Assembly: GCA_028283625.1 (NCBI GenBank)
Contig: JAPWKG010000023.1
Coordinates: forward strand, 1-59,432
Origin: Acidobacteriaceae bacterium
Lineage (GTDB): Bacteria; Acidobacteriota; Terriglobia; Terriglobales; Acidobacteriaceae
Length of the DNA stretch: 59,432 bases
Direction: 5' to 3'
The notes below the pieces were generated by a model, which was not told where the DNA came from, did not search any database, and worked only from the letters and a program-made list of their open reading frames with translations. Every line of letters begins with the position of its first letter. Position 1 is the stretch's first letter. This document shows positions 24,216 through 34,035 of this stretch, in pieces. The position numbers were made by a program, and so were the translations under genes.

Positions 24216-26210
24216 GTGAGCGAACTTTCGCAACAGGAACTTGATCAGCTTTCTATCAACACGCTGCGCCTGCTGGCCGTCGACCAGGTGGAAAAGGCCA
24301 ACAGTGGTCACCCGGGCGCTCCTTTGGGCTGCGCACCCATCACCTACACGCTCTTCCACAAGTTTATGAAGTACAGCCCGACCAACTCCCTTTGGTCGGA
24401 CCGTGACCGTTTCGTTCTGTCGAACGGCCATGCCTCGGCGCTGCTGTATGGCACGCTGCACCTGGCAGGCTTCAACCTGCCGCTCGAAGAGCTGAAGCAG
24501 TTCCGCCAGTGGGGTTCGATCACCCCGGGCCACCCCGAGTCGCACGAGACCGACGGTGTTGAAGTAACGACCGGTCCGCTGGGTCAGGGTTTTGCAGAAG
24601 CGGTAGGTCTGGCGATTGCAGAAAAGCACCTCGGTGCACAGTTCAACAACGACAAGTTCAAGATTGTCGACCACTACACCTACGTCCTGTGCGGCGATGG
24701 CTGCTTGATGGAAGGCATTTCGCACGAAGCGGCTTCGCTGGCAGGCACCCTGCAGCTGGGCAAGCTGATCGTGCTCTATGACGACAACCTGATCTCGCTC
24801 GACGGCCCCACGGACCTCAGCTACACCGAAGACGTGACCAAGCGCTTTGAGGCCTATGACTGGCAGGTCCAGTACGTCGGCGACGGTAACGACCTCACCG
24901 AGCTGACCAAGGCAATCGAAGCTGCAAAGGCTGAGCACACCAAGCCCTCGCTGATCCGCGTTCGCACGGTCATCGGTTACGGCGCTCCCAAGGCCGGCAC
25001 CAAGAGCGTGCACGGTGAGCCGCTGGGCAAGGATGGCACAAAGGCTGCCAAGGAGTTCTTCGGTTTCGATCCCGAAAAGAGCTTCGAGATTCCTGAGCCC
25101 GCGCTGAAGAACTGGCGTGAGGCCGTGACCAAGGGCGAGAAGGCGATCGCCGATTGGCACGAGCGTTTCGACGCATACAAGAAGGAGTTCCCGGAACTGG
25201 CTGCTCAGTACGAGCGCGTTTCGTCTGAAAAGCTGCCCGAGGGCTGGGAAAAGGCTCTGCCGACCTTCCCGGTTGAGAAGGCTGTGGCTACCCGTAACGC
25301 GGGTCAGATTGTGCTCAACAAGCTCGGCGAAGTTCTGCCGGAGCTCGCTGGCGGCGCTGCCGATCTGACCAGCTCGACCAAGACCATTTTCAAGGATTCG
25401 GGCAACTTCCACCTCGATGCCAAGGGCCGCAACATCTTCTTCGGTGTTCGCGAGTTCGGCATGATGGCGGCAGTGAACGGTATGTCGGCTCACGGCGGCG
25501 TGATCCCGTTCGGTTCCACCTTCTTCACCTTCTCGGACTACTGCCGCTCGGCGCTCCGTATGGGCGCTCTGCAGCACTCGCGTTCGCTGTACATCTTCAC
25601 GCATGACTCGGTGGGTCTGGGTGAAGACGGCCCGACGCACCAGCCGGTGGAGCACCTTAGCTCGCTGCGCGTGATCCCTGAGCTGACCGACTTCCGTCCT
25701 GCGGACGCGAACGAGACCTCAGCTGCATGGGGTGCGGCGATCGAGCGCGGTGGCCCAGCCTGGATGGCGCTCAGCCGTCAGGATCTGCCTACGCTGGACC
25801 TGAACAAGTACAAGGTCTTCGAAGGCGTGAAGAAGGGTGCTTACATCCTCGACGAGTACGGTAAGGACGTCGTCCTCGTTTCGACCGGATCGGAACTGCA
25901 GCTGGTCATGAAGGCCGGTGAAGAGCTGAAGGCCGCAGGCATCAATGCGACCGTCGTCTCCATGCCGAGCTTCAAGATCTTCGAAGAGCAGAGCCCCGAG
26001 TACAAGGAGTCGATCTTCCCGAAGGGTGTGCCGGTTGTTTCGATCGAAGCCGCTGCGACCATGAGCTGGTACAAGTATGTCGGCCGCGACGGTATCGCGA
26101 TCGGTATCGACCGCTTCGGCGCGTCGGCACCGGGACCGCTGGTGCTCGAGAAGCTCGGCATCACCGTGGCCAACGTGGTTGAGTCGGCCAAGAAGGTCGT
26201 CAAGAAGTAA
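24216..26210 (+). CDS. tkt: Transketolase
   Basis: 664 residues, the usual size. The thiamine-diphosphate site is clear: INTLRLLAVDQVEKANSGHPG at the start, DRFVLSNGHASALLY, and the ThDP motif GDGCLMEGISHEAASLAG with its downstream N (DDNLISLDG). The pyrimidine domain has TFFTFSDYCRSALRM and THDSVGLGEDGPTHQPVEHL. It moves two-carbon units between sugar phosphates in the non-oxidative pentose phosphate pathway. GTG 24216 was chosen because a GAAGGA site lies nine bases upstream; the ATG at 24153 lacks one. It begins a cluster of pentose-phosphate genes. Confidence 0.97.
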   Translation: MSELSQQELDQLSINTLRLLAVDQVEKANSGHPGAPLGCAPITYTLFHKFMKYSPTNSLWSDRDRFVLSNGHASALLYGTLHLAGFNLPLEELKQFRQWGSITPGHPESHETDGVEVTTGPLGQGFAEAVGLAIAEKHLGAQFNNDKFKIVDHYTYVLCGDGCLMEGISHEAASLAGTLQLGKLIVLYDDNLISLDGPTDLSYTEDVTKRFEAYDWQVQYVGDGNDLTELTKAIEAAKAEHTKPSLIRVRTVIGYGAPKAGTKSVHGEPLGKDGTKAAKEFFGFDPEKSFEIPEPALKNWREAVTKGEKAIADWHERFDAYKKEFPELAAQYERVSSEKLPEGWEKALPTFPVEKAVATRNAGQIVLNKLGEVLPELAGGAADLTSSTKTIFKDSGNFHLDAKGRNIFFGVREFGMMAAVNGMSAHGGVIPFGSTFFTFSDYCRSALRMGALQHSRSLYIFTHDSVGLGEDGPTHQPVEHLSSLRVIPELTDFRPADANETSAAWGAAIERGGPAWMALSRQDLPTLDLNKYKVFEGVKKGAYILDEYGKDVVLVSTGSELQLVMKAGEELKAAGINATVVSMPSFKIFEEQSPEYKESIFPKGVPVVSIEAAATMSWYKYVGRDGIAIGIDRFGASAPGPLVLEKLGITVANVVESAKKVVKK

Positions 26211-26541
26211 TAACGGCATACCTGGTATGCCAGGCATGTACGTGATCGGCCCCGGAGATCTCTCCGGGGCCGATTTCCGTTGTGGGGCGAATGTGGATGC
26301 GCCGTATTGGCCCGTAGGCGCGTCCGGACGTTTGAAAGCCTGTGCGGGGCTGCCTGTAGCAAAATGCGACGCTCCTGTGGCTTCTGAGGGGCGCGCAATC
26401 GGTCTTAGCGGGGCGAGCTTGTCTTCCTTTGCGCGGATTACTCCGGAATCCTGCAAAAGCTGTTGCTGGTGCGCGCGCCGCGGAGCGGATGCCTGAGCGT
26501 CACCGCTGTTCCGTGCTGCGCGTGGGCGTAAGCTAGAAACC
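26211..26541. other. 331-base gap between tkt and rpiA
   Basis: It contains a short GGCATACC hairpin near 26215-26231 and a strong 14-bp hairpin (26245-26258 with 26261-26274) that probably ends tkt. An open frame crosses it but starts inside tkt and has poor codon content, so I do not call a gene. The rest shows nothing I recognise; the rpiA promoter must lie near its end. Confidence 0.6.
26245..26274 (+). terminator. Terminator after tkt
   Basis: A GC-rich perfect inverted repeat ATCGGCCCCGGAGA/TCTCCGGGGCCGAT with almost no loop, 35 bases after the tkt stop. Confidence 0.65.
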
Positions 26542-27222
26542 ATGACGCAGGATGAAGCAAAAGCTCTCGTAGGCAAGCGCGCCGCCGACATGGTCGAGGA
26601 CGGTATGCGTGTGGGTCTTGGTACTGGTACGACCTCGGTTCAGTTCATCAAGGCGCTGGGTGCGCGTGTGCAGGCCGGGCTCAAAATCCGGTGTGTGGCT
26701 TCGTCGGATTCAAGCGAGGAGCTGGGACGTTCACTGGGCATGGATGTGGTTTCGCTCGAAGAGCTGCCGGAGCTGGATCTCTACATTGACGGCGCGGATG
26801 AGGTAGCACCGGGTCTCGCCCTGATCAAGGGCGGTGGCGGTGCGTTGCTGCGCGAAAAGATTGTTTCGAGCGCCGCCAAGCGTTTCATCGTGGTTGTCGA
26901 TGAGTCGAAGATCGTGCCGCATCTGGGCAAGTTTCCTCTGCCGGTGGAGATCGTCAAGATGGCGCGTCCGCTGGTGGAGCGCCGTTTGACGGAGCTGGGG
27001 CTGAACCCTGTGCTGCGTCAGAAGAAGGATGGTTCCGGGCCGTACCTGACGGACGAAAATAACTTCATTCTCGATTGCCATGCCGGGGAGATTATCGATC
27101 CGGGCGCTGTGGCTGCGGAGATTCGGGCTATCGTCGGTGTCGTGGAGCACGGTCTGTTTCTCGGTCGCGCTGAGTTCGCCATGATCGCCGGAGAAGATGG
27201 CGTGCGCGAACTGCATGGCTAG
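26542..27222 (+). CDS. rpiA: Ribose-5-phosphate isomerase A
   Basis: 226 residues. Family motifs: GLGTGTTSVQFIKAL near residue 25 (phosphate loop), YIDGADEVAPGLALIKGGGGALLREK (active-site Asp and the GGG loop) and IVVVDESKIVPHLG. The enzyme interconverts ribulose-5-phosphate and ribose-5-phosphate, feeding nucleotide synthesis and transketolase. It is immediately next in the pentose-phosphate island after tkt and convergent with the ykgJ-like gene. Confidence 0.96.
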   Translation: MTQDEAKALVGKRAADMVEDGMRVGLGTGTTSVQFIKALGARVQAGLKIRCVASSDSSEELGRSLGMDVVSLEELPELDLYIDGADEVAPGLALIKGGGGALLREKIVSSAAKRFIVVVDESKIVPHLGKFPLPVEIVKMARPLVERRLTELGLNPVLRQKKDGSGPYLTDENNFILDCHAGEIIDPGAVAAEIRAIVGVVEHGLFLGRAEFAMIAGEDGVRELHG

Positions 27223-27240
27223 CAAAGCCCGCCTTCGCTT

Positions 27241-27810
27241 CTAGCGAAGTGCAAAGGCGACCAGTGTGGGGCGATCTTCAGGATCCAAAGAGAGGATCGC
27301 CTCCTGCTCCCGTTGGCGCCAGCTTTGGTCCATTTCGCAACGCGCGATCTCTTCTGCGGGGGCTTCGGTGAAGCAGAGTTCGCAGACGGTTAGAGCGCCT
27401 TCTTCATCGCGCACCGGAGGACCAAAGGTGCGGCACTGTACAGGACGGTATGCGTAGAGTTCGCAGGTTCCGCTGATGGGATCGAGCGCCGGGCAGACCT
27501 CCTCGTTCGCAAACTCTTCGAACTGTTCTTCATGCTCTTCTTCGGTAAAGAGCACACCGCTTTCGGCATCTCCGGGAAAACCTTCTGCAAGCAAACGCTC
27601 GCGGCTCGCAGCGGCGCGTTCCTGAATGCGGGTGCGCGTTTTCTGTGGCGCATTCTGCAGTCCTTCGCGCAGGGTCACGGCGTCCAGCGCGGAGATGGGG
27701 AAGACGCCGATGCAGCACTGATGGCAGCCGGGATGGCAGGCCAGTTCTTTGCCTGAGCGTTGGGCTGCGTCGTGCAGAGCGTTGTCGATAAGACGAAAGA
27801 GAGCGTCCAC
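27241..27810 (-). CDS. YkgJ family cysteine cluster protein
   Basis: 189 residues. The cluster CHPGCHQCC (from about residue 25) and downstream VCPALD, GTCELYAYRPVQCRTFGPP and ELCFTEA give the spaced cysteines of the UPF0153/YkgJ metal-binding family (zinc or iron-sulfur). Function unknown. It is inserted on the opposite strand between rpiA and the SDR gene. Its start lies 61 bases from the divergent SDR start. Confidence 0.82.
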   Translation of the reverse strand: MDALFRLIDNALHDAAQRSGKELACHPGCHQCCIGVFPISALDAVTLREGLQNAPQKTRTRIQERAAASRERLLAEGFPGDAESGVLFTEEEHEEQFEEFANEEVCPALDPISGTCELYAYRPVQCRTFGPPVRDEEGALTVCELCFTEAPAEEIARCEMDQSWRQREQEAILSLDPEDRPTLVAFALR

Positions 27811-27870
27811 GCTTGTGAGTGTACCGGGTGGAAATTGCGTCGCCTTTGTTCGAGCGTGCGTCTTATAGGC

Positions 27871-28731
27871 ATGACAACTTCAAGTGCTTCCTCGCAGAGT
27901 GGAAAAGTTTGGTTCATCACAGGAGTCTCAAGCGGCTTTGGCAAGCTGCTGGCGGAGTATCTGGTGACGCTGGGCGCCAACGTCGTCGCGACGGCGCGTA
28001 AGCCAGAGACACTGAAAGAGCTTGTAGACAGCGCACCGGAGCAGGTACAGGCGCTCAAGCTCGACGTAACGCGACCGGAAGAGGTTGACGCTGCGGTGAA
28101 GGAGGCGATCGCTCGCTGGGGACGCATCGATGTGCTGGTCAACAATGCCGGCTACGGGCTCACAGCCGCGGTGGAAGAAGCAACGCCAGAAGAGTACAGG
28201 ACATTGTTTGAGACCAATGTTTTCGGTCTCATTCACACCACGCAGGCCTTCCTGCCGCAATTCCGCAAGCAGCGTCACGGCAATATCGTCATGCTCTCCT
28301 CCATTGCAGGCCTAGTGCCTTCTGCGGGCTGGGGGTTTTACAACGCGTCGAAGTTTGCGGTGGAAGGTTTGAGCGAAGCGCTTGCCGGGGAGATGAAGCC
28401 GCTTGGCGTATCGGTAACAGTCATTGAGCCGGGCCCGTTCCGCACGGAGTTTCTGGGAACCAGTGGGCGTCTTGCGCAGCACAGCATCGCCGATTACAGC
28501 GAAACCGCCCACAAGATGCGCGAGTACATGGAGAAGCAGAACGGACGTCAGCCTGGTGATCCGCAGAAGGCTGTCGAGGCGATTGTGGCCGCGGTAGAAG
28601 CCGAGCAACCGCCTCTGCATCTTCTGCTGGGCAAGCTCGCCTACGATCGCTATGAAGCGCGGACCAAGCGTTTCCAGGACGAGGTGGAGCTTTGGAAAGA
28701 GACCACGCTCGGAGCCGATTTTCCTGCGTAA
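27871..28731 (+). CDS. Short-chain dehydrogenase/reductase
   Basis: 286 residues. Classical SDR signature: cofactor loop TGVSSGFGK, NNAGYG, the catalytic Ser in MLSSIAGLVPS and YNASK (Tyr and Lys). The PGPFRTEFLG segment is typical of the group often annotated as oxidoreductases of unknown substrate. An Arg in VVATARKPE after beta-2 suggests NADPH preference. ATG 27871 was selected; the upstream open frame overlaps the divergent gene's promoter. It precedes gnd, but a promoter lies between. Confidence 0.88.
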   Translation: MTTSSASSQSGKVWFITGVSSGFGKLLAEYLVTLGANVVATARKPETLKELVDSAPEQVQALKLDVTRPEEVDAAVKEAIARWGRIDVLVNNAGYGLTAAVEEATPEEYRTLFETNVFGLIHTTQAFLPQFRKQRHGNIVMLSSIAGLVPSAGWGFYNASKFAVEGLSEALAGEMKPLGVSVTVIEPGPFRTEFLGTSGRLAQHSIADYSETAHKMREYMEKQNGRQPGDPQKAVEAIVAAVEAEQPPLHLLLGKLAYDRYEARTKRFQDEVELWKETTLGADFPA

Positions 28732-28817
28732 TCTTTCCGGAATTTCCGGGCATTTATGCATGTTTCCGCTTTAGGGACCGCAAAAGAATTGTCTCGGTAA
28801 CCGCACTGCAATTTGCT

Positions 28818-28845
28818 TTGACACCAGAGAAGAGTAGTCTCTAAG
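28818..28845 (+). promoter_or_regulatory. Predicted sigma-70 promoter of gnd
   Basis: TTGACA (28818-28823), 16 bases, TCTAAG (28840-28845). The -35 box is a perfect consensus; the -10 matches four of six. The gnd start codon is 30 bases downstream behind AAGGATAGGA. Confidence 0.5.
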
Positions 28846-28875
28846 AGGCGTCACACACGCTAAGGATAGGAACCC

Positions 28876-29781
28876 ATGGAACTTGGAATCATTGGCCTGG
28901 GCAAGATGGGCGGCAATATGGCCGAGCGTCTTCGCCGCGCGGGGCATACGGTTATCGGCTTCGACTTCAATGCCGATGCGGTGAAGAAGCTGACGGATGC
29001 TGGCTCCAAGGGCGTTTCGTCGCTCGAAGAACTTTGTAAGGCATTTACCGGCCGCAAGGCCGTTTGGATCATGGTCCCTGCTGGGGACCCGGTTGATCAG
29101 ACCATTGCTGGTCTGAAGCCCTTTATGAACAAGGGCGATATCTTCATCGATGGCGGCAACTCGAATTACAAGGATTCGCAGCGCCGTCATGATGAGCTGA
29201 AGAAAGATGGTTACGAGTTCGTCGACGTAGGAACGTCCGGCGGCATCTGGGGCATCACCGAAGGCTACTCGATGATGGTTGGTGGCGACGTGGAAGTGGT
29301 CGACTACCTGAAGCCGATCCTCGAGTCGCTCGCACCGTCAGCCGATAAGGGTTGGGGTCGTACGGGTCCTGCAGGCGCAGGCCACTTCGTCAAGATGGTC
29401 CACAACGGCATCGAGTACGGCATGATGCAGGCATACGCCGAAGGCTTCGCAATCTTCGAAGCCAAGAAGGAACTGGAACTGGACAACGCACAGATTGCTG
29501 AAATCTGGCAGTACGGTTCGGTGGTTCGTTCGTGGCTGCTTGACCTCACGGCTGAAGCGCTCAAGCGCAACCCTGAGCTGGACGGTATTGCACCGTTCGT
29601 TCCGGATTCGGGCGAAGGTCGCTGGACGGTTTTCGAAGCGATCGATCTGAACGTTTCGGCACCGGTGATCACCGAATCGCTGATCCGCCGTATTCGTTCG
29701 CGTGAGGACAACAACCTCACCGACCGTATGCTGAGCGTGATGCGCGGCGCCTTCGGCGGCCACGCTATCAAGAAAGAGTAG
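28876..29781 (+). CDS. gnd: 6-phosphogluconate dehydrogenase, short (about 300-residue) decarboxylating type, probably NAD-dependent
   Basis: 301 residues, the compact form and not the 470-residue Gnd of E. coli. Cofactor loop GLGKMGGNMA (7-16), substrate residues in FIDGGNSNYKDSQRRH and the catalytic stretch GHFVKMVHNGIEYGMMQAY are clear. After beta-2 stands Asp30 (VIGFDFN), where NADP enzymes have Asn-Arg; this suggests NAD. It oxidises 6-phosphogluconate to ribulose-5-phosphate and carbon dioxide. zwf and pgl follow on the same strand, and a terminator-like nested hairpin divides gnd from zwf. Confidence 0.93.
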   Translation: MELGIIGLGKMGGNMAERLRRAGHTVIGFDFNADAVKKLTDAGSKGVSSLEELCKAFTGRKAVWIMVPAGDPVDQTIAGLKPFMNKGDIFIDGGNSNYKDSQRRHDELKKDGYEFVDVGTSGGIWGITEGYSMMVGGDVEVVDYLKPILESLAPSADKGWGRTGPAGAGHFVKMVHNGIEYGMMQAYAEGFAIFEAKKELELDNAQIAEIWQYGSVVRSWLLDLTAEALKRNPELDGIAPFVPDSGEGRWTVFEAIDLNVSAPVITESLIRRIRSREDNNLTDRMLSVMRGAFGGHAIKKE

Positions 29782-29792
29782 TTGCGGTCCTG

Positions 29793-29835
29793 AGGCCGCC
29801 GGATGGCCTAAGTACAGGCCGACCGGCGGCCTTTT
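29793..29835 (+). terminator. Nested hairpin with T-run between gnd and zwf
   Basis: Outer stem AGGCCGCCGG/CCGGCGGCCT (29793-29802 with 29823-29832) encloses a second stem GGCCT/AGGCC, then TTTT. It can act as terminator or as attenuator within the gene row. Confidence 0.75.
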
Positions 29836-29910
29836 CGCCGTTTCTGAACAGTCCGCGCAGCGTGCGCGGGTGAAGCAAACTGGAAAGCATAGCCCCCAGG
29901 AGAAGTTGCA

Positions 29911-31434
<1,524 letters not shown>

Positions 31435-31453
31435 GACAAACAAACCGCAGGAG

Positions 31454-31503
31454 GTGAGCAGTGGAGCGAAGGCAGAGTGTACGCCTTTCGCACCGCTGCT
31501 CAC
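31454..31503 (+). repeat. Long imperfect hairpin between zwf and pgl
   Basis: GTGAGCAG (31454-31461) pairs with CTGCTCAC (31496-31503), and GCGAAGGC inside pairs with GCCTTTCGC with one bulge. No T-run follows, so a processing or attenuation element is more likely than a full terminator. Confidence 0.5.
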
Positions 31504-31523
31504 TCTCTGCATGGGAGTGATTC

Positions 31524-32339
31524 ATGCCTCGCAACGTCACCGTTACCTATCAGGTATTTCCTACCTCAGCCGATATGGCGCTTGCCTCGGCTCGTTTGTT
31601 TGCTTCACGTGTTGAGCAGGCTGTCCAATCGCGCGGTGTTGCGCGTATTGCCATCTCCGGCGGCTCCACGCCGCAGGCTGCGTTCAAGCTGCTGGCTGAC
31701 CCCGCAGGTCCGTTTTTGAACACGGTGCCGTGGGACAAGCTGCAGCTTTTCTGGGTAGACGAGCGCTGTGTCGCGCCCACCGACCCGGAGTCCAACTACG
31801 GCGTGTGCAAGGAGCTGTTGCTGGACAAAGTGCCGCTGCCGGCCGAGAACGTCTTTCGCATGGAAGGCGAGTTGGACCCGCAGGAAGCTGCTTCTCGCTA
31901 CGAGTCGCAGCTGCGCAACGCGCTGAAGCTTGAAGGAGCGCAGTCGCCGCACTTTGATCTTGTCTGGCTGGGCATGGGCCCGGACGGGCATACGGCTTCT
32001 CTCTTCCCGCACACCGAGGGCTTGAATGAGATGGGCCGCCTGGTCATTGCCAACCACGTTCCGCAGAAGAACACCTGGCGCATCACGCTCACCTGGCCGG
32101 TGATCAACGAGAGCGCCGAGGTTGTCTTCGGTCTTGGAGGCGCGGATAAGGCTGAGGTGCTTGCAGCGGTGCTGACCGGCCCGCGTAACATCGAAGAGTA
32201 TCCTTCGCAGTTGATTCGTCCGTCGAACGGCAAGCTGTTGATGCTGCTGGACGCGGCCGCGGCGGCCAAGCTGCCGGAAGCGACCGAAGTCTTTACGACT
32301 CCGGATGGCTCGGCTAAGGTAGGCACGCTGCAAATCTAA
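31524..32339 (+). CDS. pgl: 6-phosphogluconolactonase
   Basis: 271 residues of the DevB/Pgl type. Hallmarks are IAISGGSTPQAAFKLL, the metal/phosphate motif FWVDERCVAPTDPESNYG, and LGMGPDGHTASLFPHTE with the catalytic His. It hydrolyses 6-phosphogluconolactone, the product of Zwf, just upstream. A hairpin terminator follows before glk. Confidence 0.95.
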   Translation: MPRNVTVTYQVFPTSADMALASARLFASRVEQAVQSRGVARIAISGGSTPQAAFKLLADPAGPFLNTVPWDKLQLFWVDERCVAPTDPESNYGVCKELLLDKVPLPAENVFRMEGELDPQEAASRYESQLRNALKLEGAQSPHFDLVWLGMGPDGHTASLFPHTEGLNEMGRLVIANHVPQKNTWRITLTWPVINESAEVVFGLGGADKAEVLAAVLTGPRNIEEYPSQLIRPSNGKLLMLLDAAAAAKLPEATEVFTTPDGSAKVGTLQI

Positions 32340-32345
32340 ACGGCG

Positions 32346-32377
32346 ATGCCCCGGGAAGCCTCTGCTTCCCGGGGCAT
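32346..32377 (+). terminator. Hairpin between pgl and glk
   Basis: A perfect 13-bp stem ATGCCCCGGGAAG/CTTCCCGGGGCAT (32346-32358 with 32365-32377, loop of 6), just after the pgl stop. T-run weak. Confidence 0.65.
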
Positions 32378-32457
32378 TGCATCGTAACTTGTTGAGAGGC
32401 GCGCAGGCCATTCCCTGTCGCACCTACTTCACCCTTTCCCATCCGGACCCATAGATC

Positions 32458-33498
32458 ATGATCCTTGCAGGCGACGTCGGCGGTACCAAAGTTCATCTGG
32501 CCCTTTACAACTTCACCGGTGGCAAGCTGCAACCGGTGCGGGACGAGAAGTTCCCGGCACAGGAGTTTCCTACGCTGGACGCGGTGGTCAATAAGTTCCT
32601 CGAAGGCTACGAGAGCCAGAAGAAGGACATCATTGCAAGCTGCTTCGGTTGCCCTGGCCCGGTGCGTGATGGGCGCCTGAAGCTGACCAACCTGCCCTGG
32701 ACCCTGGATGCGCGCGATCTGCAGAAGTCGCTGGGGATCGAGCACATCTTCCTGATCAACGATCTGGAAGCAAACGGTTATGGCATTCCGGAACTGGCCG
32801 CAGACAAGGTGCTTACGCTGCACGCTGGAGATCCGAGCGCGGTCGGGCACCGTGGGCTTGTTTCTGCAGGAACAGGCCTTGGAGAGGCGTTGCTCATTTG
32901 GGATTCGCAACGCCAGCAGCACCGCCCGATTCCTTCCGAAGGCGGGCACGCCGACTTTGCGCCGCGAGATGACCGCGAGATTGCTTTGCTGCACTACCTG
33001 CTCCGCACGCTGAAAGGCCGCGTGAGCTTTGAGCGTGTGGTTTCGGGGCTGGGAATCAAGAATATCTACGGCTTCCTGCGCGATGACCTGAAGATGGAAG
33101 AGCCGGCGTGGCTGCGGGAGCGAATGGAGAAGGAAGACCCGAACGCGGTTATCGGCGAATGCGGTGAGAACGGTTCGAGCGAGATCTGTGCGACGGCGCT
33201 TGAGATGTTTGCCTCCAGCTACGGCGCAGAGGCCGGCAACGTGGCGCTCAAGGTGCTTGCCAGCGGTGGAGTGTATCTCGGCGGTGGGATTGCGCCGAAG
33301 ATTCTGAAGACGATGCAGAACGGCGTGTTCCTGAAGTCGTTCCTCGACAAGGGGCGCATGTCTGCGTTGCTGGAACAGATGCCGGTCCGTGTCATTCTGG
33401 ACGACACCTGTGCGTTGCTCGGTGCGGCAGGCTATGCCGAGGCTCGTGCTGCGGAGATCAGCGGTCACTCGGAACGCGCTGCCAGCGTGCACGCTTAA
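32458..33498 (+). CDS. glk: Glucokinase
   Basis: 346 residues of the bacterial Glk type (PF02685 group). The ATP loop LAGDVGGTKVHLALY is at the N-terminus. SCFGCPGPVRDGR, INDLEANGYGI with the catalytic Asp, AGTGLGEALLI and EGGHADFAPRD (sugar site) follow. It phosphorylates glucose to glucose-6-phosphate, the substrate of Zwf, completing the island's path from glucose. It lacks the CxCGxxGCxE zinc motif of ROK kinases, fitting the Glk class. Confidence 0.95.
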   Translation: MILAGDVGGTKVHLALYNFTGGKLQPVRDEKFPAQEFPTLDAVVNKFLEGYESQKKDIIASCFGCPGPVRDGRLKLTNLPWTLDARDLQKSLGIEHIFLINDLEANGYGIPELAADKVLTLHAGDPSAVGHRGLVSAGTGLGEALLIWDSQRQQHRPIPSEGGHADFAPRDDREIALLHYLLRTLKGRVSFERVVSGLGIKNIYGFLRDDLKMEEPAWLRERMEKEDPNAVIGECGENGSSEICATALEMFASSYGAEAGNVALKVLASGGVYLGGGIAPKILKTMQNGVFLKSFLDKGRMSALLEQMPVRVILDDTCALLGAAGYAEARAAEISGHSERAASVHA

Positions 33499-33813
33499 AG
33501 TAAACAGGAATTCCCAATTTGACTCTTGAGAGTAGGACTCCCGGGGTACAGTAGGAGAAGATTCCCATTTTGAGCCTCTGCTAGGAGCGGGGGAGGGAGC
33601 CGTTTTCTTCGCAGACGGCTTTCTCGGAGTGGAAGAGCTTTCTTCTGCTGAACTTTTGGCCTGTAACTTCTTGCGGTATCGCCGTGGAAGCGGCCTTTAC
33701 ACGGTCGCGTGCGCTTCTGTTCCGGATCGGACCCTTGTGTGTTTCGGATGGATTTTTCACGGCAGTCTGCATGTTTTTCTTTGGCGCATGCTGCATGCGT
33801 AAAAAGGGTTTTG
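33499..33813 (+). promoter_or_regulatory. Long gap/leader upstream of the PExPT-CTERM gene
   Basis: 315 bases without a gene I can defend. It has a loose direct repeat ATTCCCAATTTGA/ATTCCCATTTTGA (33520s and 33560s), three TAGGA boxes at 33533, 33552 and 33582, and a small GCCGT/ACGGC hairpin at about 33599-33619. It likely holds the promoter and perhaps a structured leader of the sorting locus. I recognise no riboswitch class. Confidence 0.35.
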
Positions 33814-33984
33814 ATGAAGAAAACTTATTTTGCTTTCGGTTTTGTGGCTCTGTTTGCGGCTGTCCCGGCAATGTTCGGTCAGAACGGTTGTATCGATTCC
33901 CCTGAGAATCCGACCGCGATTCTTGCCCTTGTGGGTGCTGCCGGTGTGGGCGTGACGGCTCTGCGTCAGCGTTTTCGCCGCTAA
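33814..33984 (+). CDS. PExPT-CTERM protein, minimal exosortase substrate
   Basis: Only 56 residues. A signal peptide (MKKTYFAFGFVALFAAVPAM) is followed by about ten residues with one Cys (26), the sorting motif PENPT (30-34), a hydrophobic helix (35-50) and the basic tail RQRFRR. This is a complete PEP-CTERM-like sorting signal with almost no passenger. The ATG follows AAGGG at five bases; the frame is open upstream to 33709 but that part is not signal-like. The exosortase gene begins 51 bases downstream. It is predicted to be cut near Pro-Thr and released or attached at the cell surface; what the tiny peptide does is unknown. Confidence 0.8.
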   Translation: MKKTYFAFGFVALFAAVPAMFGQNGCIDSPENPTAILALVGAAGVGVTALRQRFRR

Positions 33985-33998
33985 CGTTTTACAAGCGC

Positions 33999-34028
33999 GA
34001 TTGTAGTTCCCAGAAGGGAACTACAATC
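33999..34028 (+). repeat. Perfect 13-bp hairpin between substrate gene and exosortase
   Basis: GATTGTAGTTCCC (33999-34011) pairs with GGGAACTACAATC (34016-34028), loop AGAA, ending seven bases before the exosortase ATG. There is no T-run. It could lower read-through or hide the AAGGGA sequence, setting less enzyme than substrate. Confidence 0.65.
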
Positions 34029-34035
34029 AACGCAT

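Noticed and set aside
24180..25655. 491-residue open frame antisense to transketolase
   Set aside because: It mirrors tkt codon structure in GC-rich DNA and shows no recognisable domain; tkt is certain.
26077..26496. Open frame running from tkt through the gap to 26496
   Set aside because: It begins inside tkt in another frame and crosses a terminator; no ribosome-binding site and odd composition.
33655..33675. Possible sigma-54 promoter (TTGGCC ... TTGC)
   Set aside because: The GG and GC elements are 13 bases apart, not the 10 that sigma-54 needs.
33709..33813. Longer N-terminus (91 residues) for the PExPT-CTERM protein
   Set aside because: The extension would bury the signal peptide; the ATG at 33814 gives a normal signal sequence and has a nearby AAGGG.
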